A DNA stretch of 6,883 nucleotides. It comes from Marivivens sp. Lineage in GTDB: Bacteria; Pseudomonadota; Alphaproteobacteria; Rhodobacterales; Rhodobacteraceae. The stretch is taken from contig JAHEBR010000108.1 of NCBI GenBank assembly GCA_024642185.1, positions 1 to 6,883 of the forward strand, given 5' to 3'. This document shows, piece after piece, positions 1 through 5,319 of the stretch; within the stretch, counting starts at the first letter, position 1, and the number at the start of each line of letters is the position of its first letter. The notes below the pieces were generated by a model. It was not told the origin of the DNA and did not search any database. It saw only the letters and a program-made list of their open reading frames with translations. The translations under genes were made by a program, and so were the position numbers.

Positions 1-638
1 TGGCCCGTGCGCTTGCGCCGCGGCCGCGCATCATGCTGATGGACGAACCCTTTTCCGGGCTGGACGACCGCCTGCGCGACGAGATCCGCGATCAGACGCT
101 GGATGTGTTGAAAAGCGAGGGAACGGCGGTTCTGCTGGTCACGCACGAGCCGGGCGAGGCCATGCGGATGGCCGACGAGATCGCGCTGATGCGCAACGGC
201 AAGATCGTCCAGCGCGGTGCGCCGTATAATATCTACAACGCCCCGGTGGATCGCGCCGCAGCGGCATTCTTCAGCGATATCAATGTGATCCGCGGCAAAG
301 TTAACGGCGCTTTGACGGAAACGGCCTTCGGCCAGTTCCTCGCTCCGGGCGTGCCGGACGGCACCGAGGTCGAGATCGTGATCCGGCCTCAGCACCTGCG
401 GATCGATTTTGATCGGGGCGGCAAGGGCCCCTTGCCGACCGCCTCCGAGGGCACGCCGGCGCGTGGTATCGTGGAACGGGCGCGCTATATGGGCTCGGAA
501 AGTCTTGTGGAATTCCGCATGGATTTCGACGGCTCGATCCTGAAGGCGCAGATCCCTTCGGTCTTTTTGCCCAGTCCCGGCACGCCGCTCTGGCTGATGA
601 TCCGCCGCGACCGCTGTTTCGTTTTCCCGGTCCGCTAG
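1..638 (+). CDS. ABC transporter ATP-binding protein, 3' part (importer class with TOBE-like C-terminus)
   Basis: The reading frame is open from base 3, so the start, Walker A and most of the signature motif lie upstream of the window. The visible 211 residues begin with ARALAPRP, the usual sequence just after the LSGGQ signature. Walker B follows as IMLMDEP (catalytic Glu in the codon at 45-47), then the D-loop SGLD and the H-loop histidine in LVTHEP (144-146). After the nucleotide-binding domain comes an IYNAPVD/FFSDIN stretch and a TOBE-like region with IRPQHLRI, running to the stop at 636-638. This layout is known from FbpC/PotA-type ATPases that energise import of ferric iron, polyamines or similar solutes from the cytoplasmic face of the inner membrane. 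The FFSDINVIRG segment resembles the ferric-iron FbpC group, but substrate assignment is inference; the partner permease and binding protein should lie upstream. Its stop overlaps that of the convergent regulator gene. An internal ATG at 33 is not the start, because homology continues upstream of it. Confidence 0.9.
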   Translation, partial: ARALAPRPRIMLMDEPFSGLDDRLRDEIRDQTLDVLKSEGTAVLLVTHEPGEAMRMADEIALMRNGKIVQRGAPYNIYNAPVDRAAAAFFSDINVIRGKVNGALTETAFGQFLAPGVPDGTEVEIVIRPQHLRIDFDRGGKGPLPTASEGTPARGIVERARYMGSESLVEFRMDFDGSILKAQIPSVFLPSPGTPLWLMIRRDRCFVFPVR

Positions 639-1309
639 GGCTGGGTCAGAAGCGCCAGAAAGTCGTCGATTGTCTTGCCCTCTTCCGGCAGGAAGGCCGC
701 AGGCCCGACCGACAGGCTCACCATGAAATCGAGCCGGAACACCCTGAAATCCTGCAAGGTTTCGCTGAAGGCGGTGAGCGTCCAGGTGCGCCCCCAGAAA
801 TCAAGTTGCAGGGGCCGCGCGTCGTGCACGACGGTCGAGACATCGGGCGCGGCGTAGGCAAAGCGCAGCATCAGGTGATCGCGCAGCCCGCGCCGGATCG
901 GGCCGATATAGGGGGCGGCGCGGGCGGCTTCAGGCGTGGCATAGACAAAGCTCTGCGCGCCCGGCTCCTGCTGGCCCTCCGGCGTCACCGCGCCGACCTT
1001 GCTGCGCAGCGAACCGGCCGCCTTGGCCAGTGCTGGATCGGCGGCGCTGCCGACAAGGGCCAAGCCGAGACGGAGCGCCTCGAATTCCTCGCGGGTCAGG
1101 GCCAAGGGGGGCAGGCTCACCGGCCCCTTGAGCACATAACCCACCCCGCGTTCCCCCTCGACCGGCAGGCCCGAGGCCTGAAGGGCTGCCATATCGCGCC
1201 AGATCGTGCGGGTCGAAACCCCGAGCGCCTTGCCCAGATCGCCCGCGCGGTGCAGCTGCCCGTCGCGCAGGGTCTGGATCAGGGTAAAGAGGCGGTCGTT
1301 GCGGCGCAT
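635..1309 (-). CDS. YafY-type HTH/WYL-domain transcriptional regulator
   Basis: This 224-residue protein fits the usual length of small YafY-family regulators. The N-terminus MRRNDRLFTLIQTL and the helix-turn-helix around residues 21-42 (recognition part VSTRTIWRDM) form an HTH_11/DeoR-like winged helix, with the wing near GERGVGYVL (52-60). The C-terminal half is a WYL-like sensor region: RPLQLDFWGRTWTLTAF at 165-181 and DFRVFRLD at 187-194. The WYL triplet itself reads W-T-L. Such proteins are DNA-binding, often autoregulated and respond to an unidentified small ligand. The start at 1309 is chosen because family homology begins exactly there. There is no clear Shine-Dalgarno sequence before it, so the message may be leaderless or weakly translated. 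A perfect 13-base palindrome lies 10 bases upstream of the start codon, which suggests autoregulation. The gene diverges from tatA and converges on the ABC ATPase gene. The target genes cannot be told from the window; the flanking ABC transporter is possible but unproven. Confidence 0.88.
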   Translation of the reverse strand: MRRNDRLFTLIQTLRDGQLHRAGDLGKALGVSTRTIWRDMAALQASGLPVEGERGVGYVLKGPVSLPPLALTREEFEALRLGLALVGSAADPALAKAAGSLRSKVGAVTPEGQQEPGAQSFVYATPEAARAAPYIGPIRRGLRDHLMLRFAYAAPDVSTVVHDARPLQLDFWGRTWTLTAFSETLQDFRVFRLDFMVSLSVGPAAFLPEEGKTIDDFLALLTQP

Positions 1310-1318
1310 CGGTGGGGC

Positions 1319-1331
1319 AAACTGTCAGTTT
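1319..1331. promoter_or_regulatory. Perfect 13-bp palindrome, candidate operator of the YafY-type regulator
   Basis: The sequence AAACTGtCAGTTT is a perfect dyad around T1325, centred 16 bases upstream of the regulator's start codon. It contains TGTCAG, a half-site that recurs at 1388-1405. Its position in the leader or core promoter of the regulator gene is typical of an autorepression site. The palindrome is seen directly; binding by this regulator is inference. Confidence 0.5.
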
Positions 1332-1387
1332 CTTCTAAACGTTTCGCATAAGTGCCACGAAAAAAGGGCTTTGGCGAGGGTAGGCAA

Positions 1388-1405
1388 CTGACATTTTCGT
1401 GTCAG
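1388..1405. promoter_or_regulatory. Inverted repeat CTGACA-N6-TGTCAG, candidate second operator
   Basis: Two perfect 6-base arms, CTGACA (1388-1393) and TGTCAG (1400-1405), are separated by TTTTCG. The arms start 12 bases apart, about one helical turn, which suits a dimeric helix-turn-helix protein. With the two preceding bases the left arm reads AACTGACA, which is the exact reverse complement of TGTCAGTT at 1323-1330 in the first palindrome. It lies upstream of the regulator and also upstream of tatA, so it could affect either. It could alternatively be a small RNA hairpin. Confidence 0.45.
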
Positions 1406-1407
1406 CA

Positions 1408-1423
1408 GGCCTTTGCCAAGGCC
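1408..1423. other. Small perfect stem-loop in the divergent intergenic region
   Basis: GGCCTT (1408-1413) and AAGGCC (1418-1423) form a 6-bp stem with a TGCC loop, directly after the dyad at 1388-1405. No T-run follows on either strand, so a normal intrinsic terminator is not supported. The role is unknown; it may simply be a GC-rich chance hairpin. Confidence 0.3.
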
Positions 1424-1456
1424 GATCCGTGGCCCTGTTCATGATCGTTTTGCCCT

Positions 1457-1484
1457 TTGATCCGGCGGGGCAAGGCCGTAAGAC
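1457..1484 (+). promoter_or_regulatory. tatA: Weak candidate sigma-70-type promoter for the tat operon
   Basis: TTGATC (1457-1462) and TAAGAC (1479-1484) are separated by 16 bases and match the -35 and -10 consensus only partly (four and three of six). A start near 1491 would leave a leader of about 50 bases containing the hairpin at 1503-1524. A promoter for tatA must lie in 1310-1540 because the upstream gene is divergent, but this exact placement is a guess. TTGCCA at 1413-1418 is another possible -35. Confidence 0.22.
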
Positions 1485-1502
1485 TGATCTGTCGAAATTC
1501 TG

Positions 1503-1524
1503 GGGCGGCTTTCTCGCGCCGCCC
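1503..1524 (+). other. tatA: Hairpin in the tatA leader
   Basis: GGGCGGC (1503-1509) pairs perfectly with GCCGCCC (1518-1524), leaving an 8-base loop. The stem ends 16 bases before the tatA ATG and just before its Shine-Dalgarno sequence (AGGGAGAG, 1529-1536), which stays single-stranded in this fold. It could stabilise the 5' end of the transcript or set translation efficiency. There is no U-tract, so it is not an intrinsic terminator. Confidence 0.45.
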
Positions 1525-1540
1525 GACTAGGGAGAGAAAC

Positions 1541-1756
1541 ATGCTCAACAACATCGGCCTTCCCGGCCTTCTTCTGATCGCTGTCGTCGTTCTGGTCCTC
1601 TTTGGCCGCGGCAAGATTTCCTCGCTGATGGGCGAGGTCGGCAAAGGCATCACCGCCTTCAAGAAGGGCGTCGATGACGGCAAGAAAGAAATCGAAGAAA
1701 GCGCCGCAGACGCCGCGCGCGACGTGACCCCGGAAAAGGAAAAGGACAAGGCCTGA
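1541..1756 (+). CDS. tatA: Twin-arginine translocase subunit TatA
   Basis: This 71-residue inner-membrane protein forms the oligomeric element of the Tat system, assembling on the TatBC-substrate complex to pass folded proteins across the membrane. It shows the classic TatA layout: an N-out membrane helix at about residues 5-20 (GLPGLLLIAVVVLVLF), the hinge FG at 21-22, an amphipathic helix at about 24-42 (GKISSLMGEVGKGITAFKKG), and a short charged tail ending EKEKDKA. The start at 1541 has a good Shine-Dalgarno sequence (AGGGAGAG at 1529-1536). An in-frame ATG at 1457 would add 28 non-TatA residues and is rejected. tatB follows after 41 bases, and a bulged hairpin spans the stop codon. Being first in the operon and separated by that hairpin fits the known need for more TatA than TatB or TatC. 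Confidence 0.95.
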   Translation: MLNNIGLPGLLLIAVVVLVLFGRGKISSLMGEVGKGITAFKKGVDDGKKEIEESAADAARDVTPEKEKDKA

Positions 1757-1769
1757 GCCTTTTCGTCCT
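1743..1769 (+). promoter_or_regulatory. Bulged hairpin across the tatA stop codon; possible attenuator or mRNA processing element
   Basis: AGGAC-AAGGC (1743-1752) pairs with GCCTT (1757-1761) and GTCCT (1765-1769), giving ten base pairs with a 3-base bulge (TTC, 1762-1764). The 4-base loop CTGA holds the tatA TGA stop. The upper stem runs into TTTT (1760-1763), so it could act as a weak terminator or as a 3' end protecting a tatA-only transcript. The tatB Shine-Dalgarno sequence lies further on (AGGGGA, 1784-1789). The fold is read from the sequence; the function is inferred from the known excess of TatA over TatB and TatC. Confidence 0.4.
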
Positions 1770-1797
1770 GACCATCCAACAATAGGGGATAGCGTCG

Positions 1798-2367
1798 ATG
1801 TTTGGCCTCGGCTGGAGTGAAATGGTGCTGATCGGCATCGTGGCGTTGATCGTCATCGGGCCGAAAGACCTGCCTGTGATGTTTCGCACCTTGGGGCAGT
1901 TTACCGGCAAGGCGCGGCAGATGGCGCGCGAATTCAGCCGGGCGATGGAAAGTGCGGCCGACGACGCCGGGGTGAAAGACATCACCAAGACGATCAAGGC
2001 CGCGGCCAATCCCCAGAAGTTTGGCATCGACAAGCTGAAAGAGGCGACCGACTTCAAGAGCGCGATCAAGCCGGGCGGCGAGACCGAGAAGCTCTCGCAG
2101 GAGCGGGCCGAGATCCGCGACAAGATCCAGGAGGCGACCGCCCGTGTCGCCTCGGAGCGGATCGCCCGCGAGAAGGCCGCCACCGAGGCCAAGGCCGCCA
2201 AAGAGGCCGCACCTGCGGCCGAGGCCAAGCCCGCTGCAAAACCGGCGCCCAAGCCGAAAGCCCCTGCCAAGTCTGCCGCGAAACCGGCTGCCAAGCCCGC
2301 CGCGAAACCGGCCGCCAAGCCCCGCGCCAAGAAAGCCGCAACCCCCAAGCCCGAGGCTGAGGCATGA
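1798..2367 (+). CDS. tatB: Twin-arginine translocase subunit TatB with long Lys/Ala/Pro-rich tail
   Basis: TatB pairs with TatC in the receptor complex that binds twin-arginine signal peptides at the inner membrane. The protein is 189 residues long. It starts MFGLGWSEMVLI with the conserved Glu at position 8 in the single membrane helix (about 6-21), then the GPKDLP hinge motif at 21-26. An amphipathic helix (about 27-50) and a long charged, probably helical segment (about 95-137) follow. The C-terminus from about 141 is a low-complexity tail with repeated AAKP units (159-174 especially), carrying 13 basic and only 3 acidic residues. Length is near the usual 150-200. A Shine-Dalgarno sequence AGGGGA (1784-1789) sits 8 bases before the ATG. 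The stop overlaps the tatC start in ATGA, indicating translational coupling and a fixed TatB:TatC ratio. Confidence 0.95.
   Translation: MFGLGWSEMVLIGIVALIVIGPKDLPVMFRTLGQFTGKARQMAREFSRAMESAADDAGVKDITKTIKAAANPQKFGIDKLKEATDFKSAIKPGGETEKLSQERAEIRDKIQEATARVASERIAREKAATEAKAAKEAAPAAEAKPAAKPAPKPKAPAKSAAKPAAKPAAKPAAKPRAKKAATPKPEAEA
2275..2322 (+). repeat. tatB: 24-bp tandem duplication encoding AAKPAAKP units in the TatB tail
   Basis: Positions 2275-2298 and 2299-2322 are two 24-base copies that differ at a single base (ctgcc versus ccgcc). Each encodes two AAKP units. The flanking sequence contains more degenerate AKP units, so the tail probably grows and shrinks by slippage or unequal recombination in steps that keep the frame. 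Confidence 0.8.
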
Positions 2368-3260
2368 GCAAGACCGAAGAAATTGACGATTCCTCCGCCC
2401 CGCTGATCGAGCATCTGGCCGAGCTGCGCGATCGCCTCATCAAATCGCTGGTGGCCTTCATCATCGGCATGGTGATCTGCTTTGCCTTCTGGAACCCGAT
2501 CTTCAATTTCCTGACCCAGCCGCTTTGCTCGGCGCTTGCAGATCGCGGGCAGGACGATTGCGGCCTGATCCTGATCGCTCTGCAAGAGGGCTTCTTCGTC
2601 GCCATCTCGATCTCGCTGGTGGGCGGCTTGGCGTTGTCGTTCCCGGTGATCAGCTATCAGATGTGGCGCTTCGTGGCGCCGGGCCTCTACAAGTCCGAGA
2701 AGGGCGCGTTCCTGCCCTTCCTCGTGGCTTCGCCCTTCATGTTCGGCCTTGGTGCGGCCTTCGCCTATTATGCGATCACGCCGCTGGCCTTTAACTTCTT
2801 CCTCAATTTCCAGCAGCCCGGCTCTCTCCTGACCGGAACCGAGGGCGAGACCGCTGTCGCGGGCATCGCCTTCCAGGGCTCGGCCCAGGCCTATCTCTCG
2901 CTCACCATCAAGTTCATCGTGGCCTTCGGCCTCTGCTTCCAGCTGCCGGTGCTTCTGTCGCTGATGGGCAAGGCGGGATTGGTCAGCTCGCGCGGCCTCA
3001 GGGGGATGCGGAAATATGCCGTCGTCGGCATCCTGATCCTCGCCGCGCTCGCGACCCCGCCCGATGTGATCAGCCAGGTTATTCTCTTCGTCGTGGTCTA
3101 TGGCCTCTACGAGGTCTCGATCCAGCTTGTCGCCCGTATCGAGCGCCAGAAAGATGCCAAGGCCCGCGAAGAGGGGATCATCGGCGAGGGCGAGAGCCTG
3201 TTTGACGATCCTTCGGATGACGAAGAAGAGGCTGAGGCCCCGCAAGAGGACAAGGCGTGA
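2364..3260 (+). CDS. tatC: Twin-arginine translocase subunit TatC
   Basis: TatC is the polytopic inner-membrane core of the Tat receptor and binds the RR motif of substrates. The 298-residue protein has the N-terminal cytoplasmic signature IEHLAELRDRL (15-25; Glu20 and Arg22 match the conserved ELR). Six likely membrane helices lie at about 28-48, 74-98, 117-140, 175-200, 215-232 and 236-256. The first cytoplasmic loop PGLYKSEK (106-113) holds the conserved Glu112, which corresponds to the signal-peptide-binding Glu. TPPDVISQ (231-238) matches the conserved motif before the last helix. A periplasmic loop at about 148-175 is present. The C-terminal tail (about 274-298) is strongly acidic, with 12 Asp/Glu and one Lys. 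The start overlaps the tatB stop (ATGA), and the stop overlaps the GTG start of the next gene (GTGA). Confidence 0.97.
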   Translation: MSKTEEIDDSSAPLIEHLAELRDRLIKSLVAFIIGMVICFAFWNPIFNFLTQPLCSALADRGQDDCGLILIALQEGFFVAISISLVGGLALSFPVISYQMWRFVAPGLYKSEKGAFLPFLVASPFMFGLGAAFAYYAITPLAFNFFLNFQQPGSLLTGTEGETAVAGIAFQGSAQAYLSLTIKFIVAFGLCFQLPVLLSLMGKAGLVSSRGLRGMRKYAVVGILILAALATPPDVISQVILFVVVYGLYEVSIQLVARIERQKDAKAREEGIIGEGESLFDDPSDDEEEAEAPQEDKA

Positions 3261-4099
3261 GCGGCCAAGACCCACTTGACCGCATCGCGGCGGCGCTGGA
3301 CCGGATCAGCCCGCCGCCCCACGCCGCCCCCGACTTTGCCTCGGCAGGCGCCTTTGTCTGGCATCCCGATCCCGACCGTCTGGCGCCGGTGACGCAGGTC
3401 AACCGGATCGACGTGAGCCTCCTGATCGGTATCGACCGCTCGCGCAACACGCTTCTGGCCAATACCGAACAGTTCGCTCGCGGCCTGCCGGCCAATAACG
3501 CGCTCCTTTGGGGCGCGCGGGGCATGGGCAAATCGAGCCTTGTGAAGGCGATCCACGGCAAGCTTTCGGTCGAACATCCGGGGCTGAAGCTCGTCGAGAT
3601 CCAGCGCGAGGATCTGGCCTCCATCGGCCGTTGCCTCAATCTTTTGCGGGGCCGCGACGAGCGGTTCCTGCTCTTCTGCGATGACCTTTCGTTCAGCCAT
3701 GACGACGCGCATTACAAATCGCTCAAGGCGGTTCTGGATGGTGGGATCGAAGGGCGGCCCGACAATGTGGTGCTCTATGCCACCTCGAACCGCCGCCACC
3801 TGATGCCGCGCGACATGATCGAGAATGAACGCTCCTCGGCGATCAGCCCTTCCGAGGCGGTCGAGGAAAAGGTTTCACTGTCGGATCGCTTCGGCCTCTG
3901 GCTTGGCTTCCACCCCTGCGGTCAGGACGAATACCTCGCCATGATCCGGGGCTATTGCGATGCCTATGGCGTGACGATCGACGACGAGACCCTGCGCGCC
4001 GAGGCGATCGAATGGCAGGCCACGCGCGGCAGCCGCTCGGGCCGTGTCGCGTGGCAATACTTCACCGATCTGGCGGGCCGGCGGGGCGTGACCCTTTAG
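3257..4099 (+). CDS. DUF815-family AAA+ ATPase
   Basis: This 280-residue cytoplasmic P-loop protein belongs to the DUF815 group of AAA+ ATPases. Walker A is GARGMGKS (86-93), Walker B is LLFCDDL (138-144), the sensor-1 region is YATSNRRHLMPR (174-185), and a conserved SDRFGLWLGF segment lies at 209-218. GSRSGRVAWQYFTDL (258-272) is probably the sensor-2/lid region. No membrane segment or signal peptide is seen. The biochemical role of this family is unsettled; no substrate can be named from sequence. Translation starts at GTG 3257, overlapping the tatC stop by four bases, with AAGAGGA (3244-3250) as ribosome-binding site. It is therefore the last gene of the tat operon. The neighbourhood raises a link to export or to membrane-protein quality control, which is inference only. 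Its TAG stop interleaves with the stop of the convergent nlpD-like gene. Confidence 0.9.
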   Translation: MSGQDPLDRIAAALDRISPPPHAAPDFASAGAFVWHPDPDRLAPVTQVNRIDVSLLIGIDRSRNTLLANTEQFARGLPANNALLWGARGMGKSSLVKAIHGKLSVEHPGLKLVEIQREDLASIGRCLNLLRGRDERFLLFCDDLSFSHDDAHYKSLKAVLDGGIEGRPDNVVLYATSNRRHLMPRDMIENERSSAISPSEAVEEKVSLSDRFGLWLGFHPCGQDEYLAMIRGYCDAYGVTIDDETLRAEAIEWQATRGSRSGRVAWQYFTDLAGRRGVTL

Positions 4100-5265
4100 G
4101 GCAGATAGCCGGTCGGATCGACACTCTCGAGGCCCTGCCGCACTTCGAAATGCAGGAATGAGGGGTTGCCCGCGCGCACCTTGCCGATGGTCTGGCCTTG
4201 CGTGACCTCGGTGCCCTTCTCGACAGTCAGGTTGTCGAGGTTGGTGTAGACCGTCAGCAGGTTGTTCGCGTGGCGGATGACCACGATGGCAACGCCATTG
4301 GTATCCTTGGTGATCGCCGCGACCGAGCCTGCGGCGGCGGCCTTGACGGGCGTCCCGACCGGCGCGCCGATGTCGATGCCATCATTGCGGCCTTTGGAAT
4401 AGGCGCGGATGATCGAGCCGGTGACCGGATAGATGAAAGGCGCATCGCTCGTGGCCGTCTGGCCGAGGTCCGGCGCGGGCGGCGTGGCGACCGGCGCGGT
4501 CGAGACGGTCTCTGCCGGAAGGGGCGTCGAGGCCGAGGGCGGCGTCGGGGTCAGCGTGCCTGTGCCGGGCTGCGAGGTCGTTGTGGGGCGTGTCTGGGGC
4601 GAGGGCGTGGCCGAGCCCTGAGGGATCAGGAGGAACTGGCCCTCGCGGACGGTGAAATCGGCATCTAGGCCATTCCATTCCGCGAGATCCTGAACCGGAA
4701 TGCCGTAAAGCCGGCTGATGATGTAGGCGGTCTCGCCGCGTTTGACCTGATGACGCAGCGGCTCGACGCCGGTGGGCGCTGCGGCGGTTGTTGTGCTTTC
4801 GAGTGGGGTCGAAGAGATCGTTGAGTCCTGCGGACCAGCGCGATCAATGGCGCTCGAGGCTAGTGAGGTGACGTCAACGCCATTTGCTGCGGTGAAGCCT
4901 GTGGTCAACTGCCCTTCGACACGCACCGGCAGGGCGATGATTTCGCCCTCACGCAGTGCTGAGTCGGGGTTGATGCCGTTGTATTTGCCCAAGGTCACGG
5001 GATCGAGGGCAAGACGCTCGGCGATGATCCGAACCGTGTCGCCACGGCGGGCGACGGCAACTTGATAGTTGGGATAGGTTATCACCCCGCGCGCGTCGGG
5101 CTCGGGCCGGATCGGGATGCGCTGGATCGAGGCGGTGGTATCCAGCGTGTTTCCGCCGAAATCGCGCATATCCCAATCGAGCGCGGTTTCCTGACAGGCG
5201 CTCAGAAGGGCAAGGGCGGTCCCTGCGAGAAGCAGGCCGCGAAGGGCAGGAAGGCGATGGGTCAT
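4096..5265 (-). CDS. nlpD: NlpD-like lipoprotein: two LysM domains plus degenerate LytM (M23) domain
   Basis: Starting at ATG 5265 gives 389 residues. The N-terminus is a lipoprotein signal with lipobox LSAC, so Cys24 is the probable lipidated residue. LysM domains at about 67-113 and 171-215 should bind peptidoglycan. A Pro/Thr/Ser-rich linker (about 216-275) leads to a LytM/M23 domain (278-389). There the zinc ligands are mostly lost: the HxxxD histidine is Asn294 (NDGID), the YAHL histidine is Asn342 (YTNL), and the first His of HxH is Phe370 (FLHFEVR). Only Asp298 and His372 remain. In Escherichia coli NlpD, similar losses go with a role as activator of AmiC during cell separation, so an amidase-activator role is inferred. 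The 5265 start has a Shine-Dalgarno GAGGA at 5273-5277; the in-frame ATG at 5289 would add eight residues before the signal peptide. It follows pcm after 54 bases, as in the enterobacterial surE-pcm-nlpD order. Confidence 0.85.
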   Translation of the reverse strand: MTHRLPALRGLLLAGTALALLSACQETALDWDMRDFGGNTLDTTASIQRIPIRPEPDARGVITYPNYQVAVARRGDTVRIIAERLALDPVTLGKYNGINPDSALREGEIIALPVRVEGQLTTGFTAANGVDVTSLASSAIDRAGPQDSTISSTPLESTTTAAAPTGVEPLRHQVKRGETAYIISRLYGIPVQDLAEWNGLDADFTVREGQFLLIPQGSATPSPQTRPTTTSQPGTGTLTPTPPSASTPLPAETVSTAPVATPPAPDLGQTATSDAPFIYPVTGSIIRAYSKGRNDGIDIGAPVGTPVKAAAAGSVAAITKDTNGVAIVVIRHANNLLTVYTNLDNLTVEKGTEVTQGQTIGKVRAGNPSFLHFEVRQGLESVDPTGYLP

Positions 5266-5272
5266 TGCTCGA

Positions 5273-5277
5273 TCCTC
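5273..5277 (-). promoter_or_regulatory. nlpD: Ribosome-binding site that decides the nlpD start
   Basis: GAGGA on the minus strand lies 7 bases before ATG 5265. The alternative upstream ATG at 5289 has only a poor AGGGG-like sequence, inside a small hairpin (arms 5290-5294 and 5303-5307). The 5265 start also puts the basic n-region MTHRLPALR directly before the hydrophobic signal core. Confidence 0.6.
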
Positions 5278-5319
5278 GTCATATGTCATGCCCCTGTTTT
5301 CCGGGGCTTTGGGGCGCGC

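Noticed and set aside
806..1351. A 181-codon open frame on the plus strand opposite the YafY-type regulator
   Set aside because: It is the antisense of a clear HTH/WYL protein, with a composition typical of a reverse-strand shadow.
1408..1423. Intrinsic terminator between the regulator and tatA
   Set aside because: The stem is only 6 bp, has no T-run on either strand, and sits between divergent genes where a terminator is not expected.
1457..1540. Upstream in-frame extension of tatA from an ATG at 1457
   Set aside because: The extra 28 residues (Arg-rich, no TatA similarity) precede the conserved MLNNIGLPG start, and the good ribosome-binding site belongs to 1541.
2275..2322. CRISPR-like or intergenic repeat
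   Set aside because: The two adjacent copies have no spacers and lie in frame inside tatB; they encode the AAKP tail.
1659..3275. A 538-codon open frame on the minus strand opposite tatA, tatB and tatC
   Set aside because: It is a shadow of GC-rich codon use in genuine tat genes. The translation is low-complexity Ala/Gly/Leu- and Arg/His/Asp-rich, without recognisable domains, and it spans three well-identified genes.
4096..4434. Active M23 zinc endopeptidase
   Set aside because: The required histidines are replaced by Asn294, Asn342 and Phe370, so hydrolytic activity is not supported.
5266..5289. Longer nlpD start at ATG 5289
   Set aside because: It adds eight acidic-rich residues before the signal peptide and has a poorer ribosome-binding site than ATG 5265.
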